From contig DQEK01000303.1 in assembly GCA_003533545.1 (NCBI GenBank), positions 5,875-19,066 on the forward strand: 13,192 nucleotides of DNA, given 5' to 3'. This document shows, one piece after another, positions 1 to 7,411 of the stretch. Made by a program: the position numbers and the translations under genes. Under the pieces are notes generated by a model. It did not search any database and was not told the DNA's origin. It was given only the letters and a program-made list of their open reading frames with translations. This stretch comes from Acidobacteriota bacterium (lineage in GTDB: Bacteria; Acidobacteriota; Vicinamibacteria; Vicinamibacterales; UBA8438). Numbering within the stretch: position 1 is the first letter of the stretch; every line of letters starts with the position of its first letter.

Positions 1-102
1 ACGGGACTGTATCCCGGTACGAACTTTGGGCAATGTAAGCGTGGCCAACGTCGGCAACACTGAGCCGATAGTTAGACTGACGCACGACGCGTCCAGCTTC
101 AT
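1..102 (-). CDS. possible 5' end of a gene running off the left edge
   Basis: On the minus strand an ATG at 102-100 opens a frame of 34 codons that stays open to the window edge. The protein begins MKLDASCVSLTIGSVLPTLA and I do not recognise it. The main support is a good ribosome binding site, GAGAAGG (complement of 108-114), five bases before the ATG. The start would be divergent from the outer-membrane protein gene at 358, leaving about 255 bases between them for two promoters. A plus-strand frame over the same bases (2-205) is also open but has no start or motif. With so few codons this could be chance. Confidence 0.25.
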   Translation of the reverse strand, partial: MKLDASCVSLTIGSVLPTLATLTLPKVRTGIQSR

Positions 103-357
103 GCCGGCCTTCTCAGTTTTGGTCGCCATTCGCCGACCGAAGGTTTCCCAACTGCCGGGCGCTGACGGTGTAGATTGCCTCCATGCGGCGCGCTGCCGCG
201 TATGAACACCGAGATTATAACGTTGCGGTGGCCACGCATGGCCTTACTGTGCCATTCCGTGTAAATGGTTGACGGGGTTCGACGTATGCTATCAGAACGA
301 CTCCTTATCACGGCTGCGGACGACCGTGAGGCGGTGTGCCAGTGGGAGTCGACAGTG
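103..357. other. intergenic region upstream of the DUF5916 gene
   Basis: No convincing gene is seen here. A minus-strand open frame covering 99-386 runs into the start of the next gene and has no recognisable protein character, so it is treated as chance. The region holds the candidate ribosome binding site of the left-edge minus frame (108-114), a candidate promoter (269-295), a short interrupted palindrome (GGCCA-4-TGGCC, 230-243) and the ribosome binding site of the next gene (344-348). No tRNA or terminator was found. Confidence 0.4.
269..295 (+). promoter_or_regulatory. candidate sigma70-type promoter for the DUF5916 gene
   Basis: TTGACG at 269-274 matches five of six -35 consensus bases. 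TATCAG at 290-295 matches four of six -10 bases, after a short 15-base spacer. Transcription would start near 302, giving an untranslated leader of roughly 55 bases before the ATG at 358. This would rule out the in-frame upstream ATG at 265. Seen by eye only; the spacer is shorter than usual. Confidence 0.28.
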
Positions 358-3198
358 ATGCAGATCCGTTTCGCGATTCCTTTCATTTGCGCGGTTGCTG
401 CGCTCGTGGTTGGACGCCCACTGGAGGCGGGACAAGTTCGTACGTTAGGCGGCGTGGCTCCCGCTGTGGTGGTTGTTCCGTTTGCGAACCTGACAGGTGA
501 CCCGGCGGATGCGTGGATCGGTGCTGGTGTTGCGGAGTCGCTTGCGACTGGATTTCCCGCGGGAGTTACGGTGATCGCGTCTTTGACGGGGGAGGATGAT
601 GTCGGCGGGGGGACGGCGGTTGGAGGTGTCCCTGCCTCGTTCAGAGCGCTACAGGTCGCTCGTCGCCTTGGTGGCCAATATGCGGTTACTGGTGCGTATC
701 AGCGGCTCGGAGACCAGCTTCGGCTCACCGGTCGGATGGTTGATCTCGTCACTGGCGAAGTAGTGCGGTCGGCCAAGGCAGACGGGGCCGTCGGTGATCT
801 GTTTTCGCTCCAGGACAGGCTCGTTGTCCAGTTGTCTGGACCGGTCCCGTCGATGGTGCCGGCGTCGACGGACACTCGGCCTGCACCGGTGGTTATTCCC
901 TCGCCGCCTCAGGGGTTGGCGTCTGCCGGGACCGTCGCTGGGTCGTCGGTTGGGAATGCTGGCGCGCTTGGTCTCATCGATGGGCCGCCGCCACCGGTGG
1001 CTCCGGAGGTTGTCAGCCGGGATGAACAGGGGCGTGTGACCGTACGCGCCATCAAGTTGACCGAGGGCATCGAAATCGATGGGCAACTTGACGAGGCCGT
1101 CTATCAAGAGGTGCCCGCGGTCACCGACTTCATTCAACAACTGCCGGACGAAGGCGCACTCGCGACGGAAAAAACCGAAACCTGGATCATGTTCGACGAG
1201 ACAAACGTCTACGTCTCGGCTCGGGCGTGGGACTCGGCACCGGAAAGTGAGTGGATCGCCAACGAATTGCGCCGAGACGGTTCTCAAATCCGCCAGAACG
1301 ATTTGTTTGCCGTCATGTTTGACACGTTCTACGACCGCCGGAACGGGGTCTCGTTCCAAACCACTCCGCTGGGCGCGAGACAAGATTATTTGATGACCAA
1401 TGAAGGGAACCCGAACCTCGACTGGAATACGGTGTGGGATGTGCGCGTTGGCCGATTCGAGGGTGGGTGGACAGTCGAGATGGAGATTCCCTTCAAGTCG
1501 CTCCGGTACGAGGCCGAACGACCGGTGTGGGGGCTGCAGCTGCGTCGAGGTATCCGTCGAAAAGGAGAGATGGCTTACCTCACTCGCCTGCCTATTTCGG
1601 CGGCGGGCAACAGCGGTGGGACGGCCGGCATCTTCAGAATCTCGGCGGCGGGCACGCTGATTGGATTGGAGCTGCCGTCGGCGAATCGGAATATTGAAGT
1701 CAAACCCTACGCGATCGGTGGAATTACGAGGGACGTGGCGGGCAATCCGCTGGCAGGAAACGTCGGGAACGGTGACGTTGGCGTCGACGTGAAATATGGG
1801 ATCACTGACAGTCTTACGGCTGATTTCACCTACAACACTGACTTTGCGCAGGTTGAAGTCGATGAACAACAAGTGAACCTGACTCGGTTTAACCTGTTTT
1901 TTCCAGAGAAACGTGAGTTCTTTCTTGAAGGGCGCGGCATCTTCAATTTTGCGCAGGGAGGGTTCCGCAGTAGCTCAGGTGGTGGTTTTTTTGGAGGGGG
2001 CAATGCGCCCACACTCTTCTACAGTCGGCGTATCGGTCTGCAGGGCGGAGAGATGGTGCCGATTCTTGGTGGCGGACGCGTCACGGGCAAAGTGGGAGCG
2101 GTCGATGTTGGGGTACTGACGATTCAGACCGACGACGCGCTGGCAGCCGGCGCAGAATCGACAAATTTCACGGTCGTTCGGATGAAGCGCGACATCCTAC
2201 GGCGCAGTTCGATAGGCGGTATCTTTACGAATCGGTCGGTTTCTCTATCGGGAGATGGGTCCAGCCGGACCTATGGGGCGGACGCAACGTTTGCGTTCTA
2301 CGAAAATCTCGAGATGCTCGGTTCTTACGCCAAGACCGAGACACCCGGCCTCGCCGGTGAGGATAGTAGTTACCAGGCACGGTTTGTTTACGCTGGGGAC
2401 CGGTATGGACTGCAGGCGGACCATCTGCTCGTCGGAGACCATTTCAATCCGGAAGTCGGATTTCTACGACGCGACAATTTTCGACGCACCTTTCTGGAGG
2501 GGCGCTTTAGTCCGCGTCCCCTGTCGATCGATGCGGTCCGCCAATTTCGGTTAATGGGGAGTGTTGACTACATCCTCACCGCGGGCACAAATTTTCTAGA
2601 GAGTCGCCTCAACAGGCTTCAGTTTCAGACCGAATTCGAGAACAGTGACGAGTTTGGCGTGACGGTCAACGACAACTACGAGTTGCTTTTGGCGCCATTT
2701 ACTCCGCCAGGGGCAGACTTTGCTGTTCCGGTCGGGGGTTACGCTTTCAGCGACGTCGAGGTGTCGTACCGGGTTGGAGAACGGCGAGCATTGAATGGTG
2801 CGGTGACGGTTCAGCGCGGTGGCTACTTCAATGGCGACATTACGACACTCGGTTTTCGGCGCGGTCGGATCGCGGTGTTACCGCAGATGTCGATTGAACC
2901 GAGTGTGTCGTTCAACTGGATCGATACCCCGCTTGGGACATTTCAGACTAACTTGGTTGTTACGCGCATCAATTACGCCATTAGTCCGTGGACGTTCTTT
3001 AGCGGGCTCGTGCAGTACAACTCCGCGAAAGACACCGTTAGTAGCAACCTACGGTTGCGGTGGGAGTACAGCCCAGGCAGCGAACTGTTCGTGGTCTATA
3101 CAGAGGACCGCGATACGCTGACCCTGCGCCCAGATCGAAGCACGGCGCTTCGCAATCGCGGCTTCGTCATCAAATTTAATCGCCTATTCAGGTTCTAG
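358..3198 (+). CDS. DUF5916-family outer-membrane protein with TolB/FlgO-like and CBM9-like N-terminal domains
   Basis: A 946-residue exported protein. The ATG at 358 is chosen because GGGAG lies at 344-348, nine bases upstream, and because it opens a classic signal peptide (residues 1-26, ending E-A-G-Q). The frame also has an ATG at 265, but that would put 31 polar residues before the signal. Residues about 38-160 resemble the TolB/FlgO-like domain: VVVPFANLTGDPADAWIGAG, then GGQYAVTGAY and a strand-rich stretch. A proline-rich linker (about 165-215) follows. Residues about 228-415 look like the CBM9-like sandwich that precedes DUF5916 (EGIEIDGQLDEAVY, then W/Y-rich strands). Residues about 440-946 are the DUF5916 region with its hallmark LFFPEKREFFLEG (513-525), YSRRIGL and alternating strands. 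The chain ends in LFRF, an aromatic terminus typical of outer-membrane barrels. The function of DUF5916 is unknown; binding or passage of a glycan or other ligand is inference. It converges with the ankyrin gene. Confidence 0.85.
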   Translation: MQIRFAIPFICAVAALVVGRPLEAGQVRTLGGVAPAVVVVPFANLTGDPADAWIGAGVAESLATGFPAGVTVIASLTGEDDVGGGTAVGGVPASFRALQVARRLGGQYAVTGAYQRLGDQLRLTGRMVDLVTGEVVRSAKADGAVGDLFSLQDRLVVQLSGPVPSMVPASTDTRPAPVVIPSPPQGLASAGTVAGSSVGNAGALGLIDGPPPPVAPEVVSRDEQGRVTVRAIKLTEGIEIDGQLDEAVYQEVPAVTDFIQQLPDEGALATEKTETWIMFDETNVYVSARAWDSAPESEWIANELRRDGSQIRQNDLFAVMFDTFYDRRNGVSFQTTPLGARQDYLMTNEGNPNLDWNTVWDVRVGRFEGGWTVEMEIPFKSLRYEAERPVWGLQLRRGIRRKGEMAYLTRLPISAAGNSGGTAGIFRISAAGTLIGLELPSANRNIEVKPYAIGGITRDVAGNPLAGNVGNGDVGVDVKYGITDSLTADFTYNTDFAQVEVDEQQVNLTRFNLFFPEKREFFLEGRGIFNFAQGGFRSSSGGGFFGGGNAPTLFYSRRIGLQGGEMVPILGGGRVTGKVGAVDVGVLTIQTDDALAAGAESTNFTVVRMKRDILRRSSIGGIFTNRSVSLSGDGSSRTYGADATFAFYENLEMLGSYAKTETPGLAGEDSSYQARFVYAGDRYGLQADHLLVGDHFNPEVGFLRRDNFRRTFLEGRFSPRPLSIDAVRQFRLMGSVDYILTAGTNFLESRLNRLQFQTEFENSDEFGVTVNDNYELLLAPFTPPGADFAVPVGGYAFSDVEVSYRVGERRALNGAVTVQRGGYFNGDITTLGFRRGRIAVLPQMSIEPSVSFNWIDTPLGTFQTNLVVTRINYAISPWTFFSGLVQYNSAKDTVSSNLRLRWEYSPGSELFVVYTEDRDTLTLRPDRSTALRNRGFVIKFNRLFRF

Positions 3199-3365
3199 AC
3201 GCGTGCCTGTTCGTGGGACCGAAACCGGTCGGCCGGCTGAGGTAGGGAATGTGGTCCTCGCTCGCGTCGCTTCCGCAAAGTTGCGTACAAACGACAGTAT
3301 GACGGGACGCGGTCACGCGGCGGTGCCTCTTGTTACGCGGACACCGTTGCATTTTGGACGCGTTG
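3199..3365. other. convergent intergenic gap
   Basis: A 167-base gap between two converging genes. The best hairpin is GACCG-AAAC-CGGTC at 3217-3230, with only five base pairs and no following T run in either direction. It is not called as a terminator. No small gene with a convincing ribosome binding site was seen. Confidence 0.4.
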
Positions 3366-4850
3366 CTACCGGGCGCCGAGCTGGCGCAATAAGGACGCGA
3401 TGGTTTGGTGGGTAATGTCTTCGGGTGCGTCCTGAACCGGCCGAAACCCTTCCGCCAGATTCAGGGGTGTTTCATCGCGGTCGTTCGAGACGTTCAGGTC
3501 GGCACCCGCTTCGGCGAGCAGGGTGATGACTGGTTCAAAGCGTTGTCGAACGGCGTGGTGAAGGGTGGTGTTTCCCCGAGCGTCACTTGCGTTGACGTCG
3601 GCTCCAAGGGCGATGGCGACCCGAGCTAGCTCGACAGCAAGCCGTTCCTCGTTGTTCTTGTCCGGCCCCGGCTGATACGCCGAGACGACTCTGTTTCGGC
3701 GGTTCTCGGTTCCTTGTGGGATGCCCATGGCTGCTTGGAGTGCTGACATGCCACTCTCAGGTACGGCGAGTGGGTCGGCGCCGCCTGCTGCTAGCAGCCG
3801 AATGATGTCGAGCTCGCCATACTTGGCGGCTAGCCAGAAGGCGTTGGCGCCGATCAGCTGGTAGCGCAAACTGTAGTCAGCACTGAATCTTCGGCCCGGT
3901 GTCCCGTGGTTGAGAGGTGCGTTCACGTCGGCACCGTGTAAAAGGAGCGCCTGCGCTAACTGGACCTGGCTGCGGAGCACCGCCGCGTGGAGCGCGGTGT
4001 ATCCAGCCTCGGCCGCGTTGGGATCGGCGCCCTGCTCAAGCAGGAATATCCCCAGTGGACCGTGCCCACTGTGGGCGGCAATTACCAGCGCACTGGTACC
4101 GGCAGCTGAGGTGTCATTGACGTCGGCACCGGCCTCGAGAAGCACCCGCGTCACGTCGATACTGCCGTGCCTGGCGGCGAACAGGAGGGGGGTTGAGCCT
4201 CCGTGTGACATCCGAAAATTGCCTATCGGGTTTGTGTTCCCGGCGGTGTTCTCTAGTTGATCCCAGGCGGTTGTGCGGGCGTGGATGTCAGCACCAGATG
4301 CGATCAGAAGTTGCACGACGCCGACGTGGCCTTGGGCAACGGCCCACATTAGTGCAGTCTGGTGTCGCTCCTGTTCGGTAGCGTTTACTTCGGCGCCACG
4401 CGACAGTAACAATCGAACCGTTTCCAGGTGGCCTCCGCGCGCCGCGGTCATCAGGGGGGTTTCCCCCATGATGAGCGTGACGTTTACGTCAGCACCAGCG
4501 TTGAGCAGACGGTCGACCATCGCGGCGCTGCCGTTTCTGGCCGCGAGCCACAGCGGAGTGGCACCGAGTTCGTTGGCGATCGTGACGGTGGCGCCGGCTT
4601 CAATCAGGAGTCTGGCGGAATCGACGTTGTCTTGATGTGCTGCATGGTGCAGCGCGGTGGCACCGTCGCCCTGCCGAATATCTGGGTCGGCACCGCCTTC
4701 GAGGAGTGTTTGAACTATGTCGGTGCGGTCTGTTTTGACGGCTTGAATGAGGTTCGATTCCGACTGGGCGTTCGCTGTTGTGGCACACACAAGCGCGGCC
4801 AATCCGGCACGTGCGGTACGCCAAAAGATGGCTCCGTGAAACTCGAGCAT
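3366..4850 (-). CDS. secreted ankyrin-repeat protein
   Basis: A 494-residue protein read on the minus strand, stop TAG at 3368-3366. Residues 1-29 form a signal peptide ending T-A-N-A-Q, so it should be exported to the periplasm or beyond. The rest is about 12 ankyrin repeats of 33 residues. Typical units are GATPLWLAARNG and VRLLLSRGAEVNA, with the recurring consensus G-x-TPL-x-x-AA and LL-x-x-GADVN. Repeats 6, 9 and 10 carry insertions of roughly 15-30 residues, including QLENTAGNTNPIGNFRMSHG in repeat 6. No catalytic domain is visible, so it is probably a binding scaffold; the partner is unknown. GAGG lies about 12 bases before the ATG. The gene is divergent from the DUF1592/DUF1552 operon with a short gap, which suggests shared control and perhaps a shared complex (inference). 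Confidence 0.88.
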   Translation of the reverse strand: MLEFHGAIFWRTARAGLAALVCATTANAQSESNLIQAVKTDRTDIVQTLLEGGADPDIRQGDGATALHHAAHQDNVDSARLLIEAGATVTIANELGATPLWLAARNGSAAMVDRLLNAGADVNVTLIMGETPLMTAARGGHLETVRLLLSRGAEVNATEQERHQTALMWAVAQGHVGVVQLLIASGADIHARTTAWDQLENTAGNTNPIGNFRMSHGGSTPLLFAARHGSIDVTRVLLEAGADVNDTSAAGTSALVIAAHSGHGPLGIFLLEQGADPNAAEAGYTALHAAVLRSQVQLAQALLLHGADVNAPLNHGTPGRRFSADYSLRYQLIGANAFWLAAKYGELDIIRLLAAGGADPLAVPESGMSALQAAMGIPQGTENRRNRVVSAYQPGPDKNNEERLAVELARVAIALGADVNASDARGNTTLHHAVRQRFEPVITLLAEAGADLNVSNDRDETPLNLAEGFRPVQDAPEDITHQTIASLLRQLGAR

Positions 4851-4879
4851 CGGCTCATGCTACCTCACGGGGATACCGA

Positions 4880-4908
4880 TTGACACTCTGTCACGGGTCC
4901 GACACACT
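4880..4908 (+). promoter_or_regulatory. candidate promoter for the DUF1592-DUF1552 operon
   Basis: A perfect -35 hexamer TTGACA lies at 4880-4885. With a 17-base spacer the -10 position holds CACACT (4903-4908), which matches only three of six consensus bases. Transcription would begin near 4915. That leaves a leader of about 58 bases before the ATG at 4973. It would also make the in-frame ATG at 4916 the very first codon of a leaderless message. It sits in the divergent gap next to the ankyrin gene. Confidence 0.33.
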
Positions 4909-4972
4909 AGCCGTAATGTCAGACGTGCGGACCAGACAGGACTGGCAGTCGACGGAACGGCCCCAGGTGCCG

Positions 4973-7411
4973 ATGGTGTTCGGCCGGGCGGTGCTCAGGG
5001 GCACCCTCATGCTGCTGGCGATCCAGAGCGCTGCGGTTGAGGCACAGGTGCCGGGCGAGCCTACCGCGGAACTGCTGCAAGAGACCCTGTCTCAGTTTTG
5101 TGTGAGTTGTCATAATGACCGCCTGCGGACTGCCGATCTCAGCCTCGAGAGGCTCGACATGGCTGCGGTTGGGAACCACGCCGAACTTTGGGAACCGGTG
5201 GTGGCGAAACTGCGTACCCGCGCGATGCCCCCGGTCGGTCGACCGCGCCCAGGGGACGAGACGTACAACCGATTGGCGGGCTGGCTTGAAACTGAGATTG
5301 ACCGAGTCGCCGAGAGCCGGCCTAACCCGGGGCGGACCGAGGCGGTTCACCGTCTCAATCGCGCCGAGTACGCCAATGCCGTTAGGGACCTATTGGACCT
5401 CGAGGTCGATGTCAATGAGTTGCTTCCGGCCGATGATTTTGACGAGTTCGGTTTCGACAACATGGCCGACGTGCTGACTGTTTCTTCGGCACTGATGGGG
5501 CGATATTTGGCGGCCGCAAGAAAAATTGGTCGCCAGGCACTGGGGGAGACACCGCTCGGTCCCGAAATCGAGACCTACAAAGTGCCGATTCTGATGCTGC
5601 AGGACGACAGAATGGGCGACGATTTGCCCTTTGGTTCACGCGGCGGCATCGGGATTCGTCACCACTTCCCGGTTGATGGCGAGTATGACCTTGAGATCCG
5701 TCTTCATCGCAACTACGTCGACTATGTGCGTGGAATGGGCTCCCGGCATGAGTTGCAGGTTCGACTGGACGGGGTGCTGGTGCGGACGTTCACGTTTGGG
5801 GGCGAAGAGCCTGATGTTGTGCAGGCCCCCGCTAGCTACGGCGGCAACCAATTCGGCGACCCAGAGTGGGAAGAGTACATGCTCTTCGCCGACGCTAATA
5901 TGAGGGTCCGGTTCCAGGCCAAGGCGGGACCGCGGGTAGTGGCGGTGTCGTTTGTTCGAAAATTTACCGAGCCGGAAGGTGTGCTGCAGCCCAGGCAAAG
6001 CGTGTTCGCCGTAGCGGTGAACGAGATGCGTGACGGAAATGCTGCCGTTGAGCATGTAGCCATCGGAGGCCCCTACTCGGTGCAGGGGCCAGGTGACACA
6101 CCGAGTCGCCGGGCGATTTTTTCTTGCCGACCTGCGAGCGAACGTGAGTCCGACAACGAAGCGTGCGCTCGAACGATTCTTGGCTCGCTGGCGCGGCGTG
6201 CATACCGTCGACCCGTCGAGACTGCCGACGTTGATACGCTCATGGAGTTCTATCGGGCGGGTTACGTTGGCGGTAGCTTCGACGCGGGCATTCAGCTGGC
6301 GCTCGAACGGCTGCTCATCTCACCCGACTTCTTGTTCCGGGTGGTTCGGGACCCGTCGGATGTCGCCCCGTCGACCACCTACGCATTGACCGATTTTGAG
6401 GTTGCGTCTCGGTTGTCGTTCTTTCTCTGGTCCAGCGGTCCGGACGAAGAATTACTCAAGTTAGCTGAAGAGGGACGACTCGGCGATTCAGCGGTCCTTG
6501 AGCAACAGACGCGAAGGATGCTGGCTGATCCGCGCGCGACGGAGTTGGTACGGAATTTCGCTGGCCAGTGGCTCTATCTGAGGAACCTGGATGCTGTTGT
6601 CCCCGATGCCATCACATTTCCAGATTTCGATGAGAATCTTCGTGAGGCGTTTCAAAAGGAGACGGAACTTTTCGTCAGCAGCCTGATTCGTGACGACAGC
6701 AGTGTGCTGGATTTGCTGGGGGCTGATTTCACGTTTGTCAACGAGCGGTTGGCCGCGCACTACGGTATTCCAAATGTCTATGGCAGCCACTTCAGGCGGG
6801 TCACATTGGACCCCGTGCTGCGTGAGCACCGCGGCGGAATCTTTGGGCACGGTAGTGTGCTGACGGTGACGTCGTATCCGAACCGTACTTCGCCCGTGTT
6901 GCGCGGCAAGTGGATGCTAAGCAATATCCTCGGGACTCCGCCGCCGCCGCCGCCAGCTGACGTACCCGATCTTCCGGAACGGGGTGAGGATGGGCAGGCG
7001 GCAACTGTTCGAGACCGGTTAGAGCGTCACCGCGAAAGCCCTGCCTGTTCGGTTTGTCACGCGCCGATGGACCCGCTCGGTCTGGCCCTTGAGAACTACG
7101 ACGCCATCGGGCGGTGGCGGTTGGCTGGTGAGGCTGGGCTCCCGATCGATTCCTCGGGACGGCTTCCCGACGGTACGGCGTTTGAGGGGCCGGCTGGGCT
7201 CAGGTCCTTGCTGATGCAACGCCGCGAACAATTCGTCGGCACACTGACCGAGAAGCTGCTCGCGTATGCTCTGGGCCGTGGACCCGAGTACTACGATCGG
7301 CCCACTGTGCGCGCGATCGTACAGAAGTCGGCTGACGATTACCGCTGGTCGTCTATCATTGTAGGTATCGTGCAGAGTTCACCGTTCCGGATGCGGAGGT
7401 CAGAATCATGA
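4973..7411 (+). CDS. DUF1592-family periplasmic protein with two CxxCH heme-c motifs (DUF1587/1595/1592/1588/1585 architecture)
   Basis: An 812-residue exported protein in the multi-domain family first described from planctomycetes. Residues 1-25 form a signal peptide ending V-E-A-Q. A cytochrome-c-like segment carries CVSCH (43-47). DUF1587 follows at about 125-190 (HRLNRAEYANAVRDLLDL), then a strand-rich insert at about 195-370. DUF1595 lies near 395-457 (LARRAYRRP, SPDFLFR), DUF1592 near 470-600 (FEVASRLSFFLWSSGPDEEL) and DUF1588 near 603-700 (HRGGIFGHGSVLTVTSYPNR, then a poly-proline stretch). A second CSVCH sits at 692-696 (CSVCHAPMDPLGLALENYDA), then DUF1585 to the end. The two CxxCH motifs suggest covalent heme and electron transfer, but the reaction is unknown. 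The start is uncertain: 4973 is preferred for its compact signal peptide and AGGTG at 4965-4969; in-frame ATG codons at 4916 and 4778 are alternatives. It overlaps the next gene by four bases. Confidence 0.87.
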   Translation: MVFGRAVLRGTLMLLAIQSAAVEAQVPGEPTAELLQETLSQFCVSCHNDRLRTADLSLERLDMAAVGNHAELWEPVVAKLRTRAMPPVGRPRPGDETYNRLAGWLETEIDRVAESRPNPGRTEAVHRLNRAEYANAVRDLLDLEVDVNELLPADDFDEFGFDNMADVLTVSSALMGRYLAAARKIGRQALGETPLGPEIETYKVPILMLQDDRMGDDLPFGSRGGIGIRHHFPVDGEYDLEIRLHRNYVDYVRGMGSRHELQVRLDGVLVRTFTFGGEEPDVVQAPASYGGNQFGDPEWEEYMLFADANMRVRFQAKAGPRVVAVSFVRKFTEPEGVLQPRQSVFAVAVNEMRDGNAAVEHVAIGGPYSVQGPGDTPSRRAIFSCRPASERESDNEACARTILGSLARRAYRRPVETADVDTLMEFYRAGYVGGSFDAGIQLALERLLISPDFLFRVVRDPSDVAPSTTYALTDFEVASRLSFFLWSSGPDEELLKLAEEGRLGDSAVLEQQTRRMLADPRATELVRNFAGQWLYLRNLDAVVPDAITFPDFDENLREAFQKETELFVSSLIRDDSSVLDLLGADFTFVNERLAAHYGIPNVYGSHFRRVTLDPVLREHRGGIFGHGSVLTVTSYPNRTSPVLRGKWMLSNILGTPPPPPPADVPDLPERGEDGQAATVRDRLERHRESPACSVCHAPMDPLGLALENYDAIGRWRLAGEAGLPIDSSGRLPDGTAFEGPAGLRSLLMQRREQFVGTLTEKLLAYALGRGPEYYDRPTVRAIVQKSADDYRWSSIIVGIVQSSPFRMRRSES
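7395..7399 (+). promoter_or_regulatory. ribosome binding site of the DUF1552 gene
   Basis: GGAGG inside the last codons of the DUF1592-family gene, eight bases before the ATG at 7408. The start and the upstream stop share the four bases ATGA, so the two genes are expected to be translationally coupled. Confidence 0.75.

Noticed and set aside
230..243. GGCCA-CGCA-TGGCC interrupted palindrome
   Set aside because: Arms of only five bases, expected by chance at this GC content, and not aligned with the candidate promoter.
649..1872. 407-codon minus-strand open frame inside the DUF5916 gene
   Set aside because: Rich in Arg, Pro and Ser with no domain character. It lies wholly antisense to a strongly recognisable protein; long antisense frames are common at high GC.
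3217..3236. GACCG-AAAC-CGGTC and the adjacent CCGG-TCGG-CCGG hairpins as a bidirectional terminator
   Set aside because: Stems are only four to five pairs and there is no T run on either side.
3366..4850. The ankyrin region as a DNA tandem-repeat or CRISPR-like array
   Set aside because: The roughly 99-base periodicity comes from protein repeats of 33 residues; the DNA units are divergent and fully coding.
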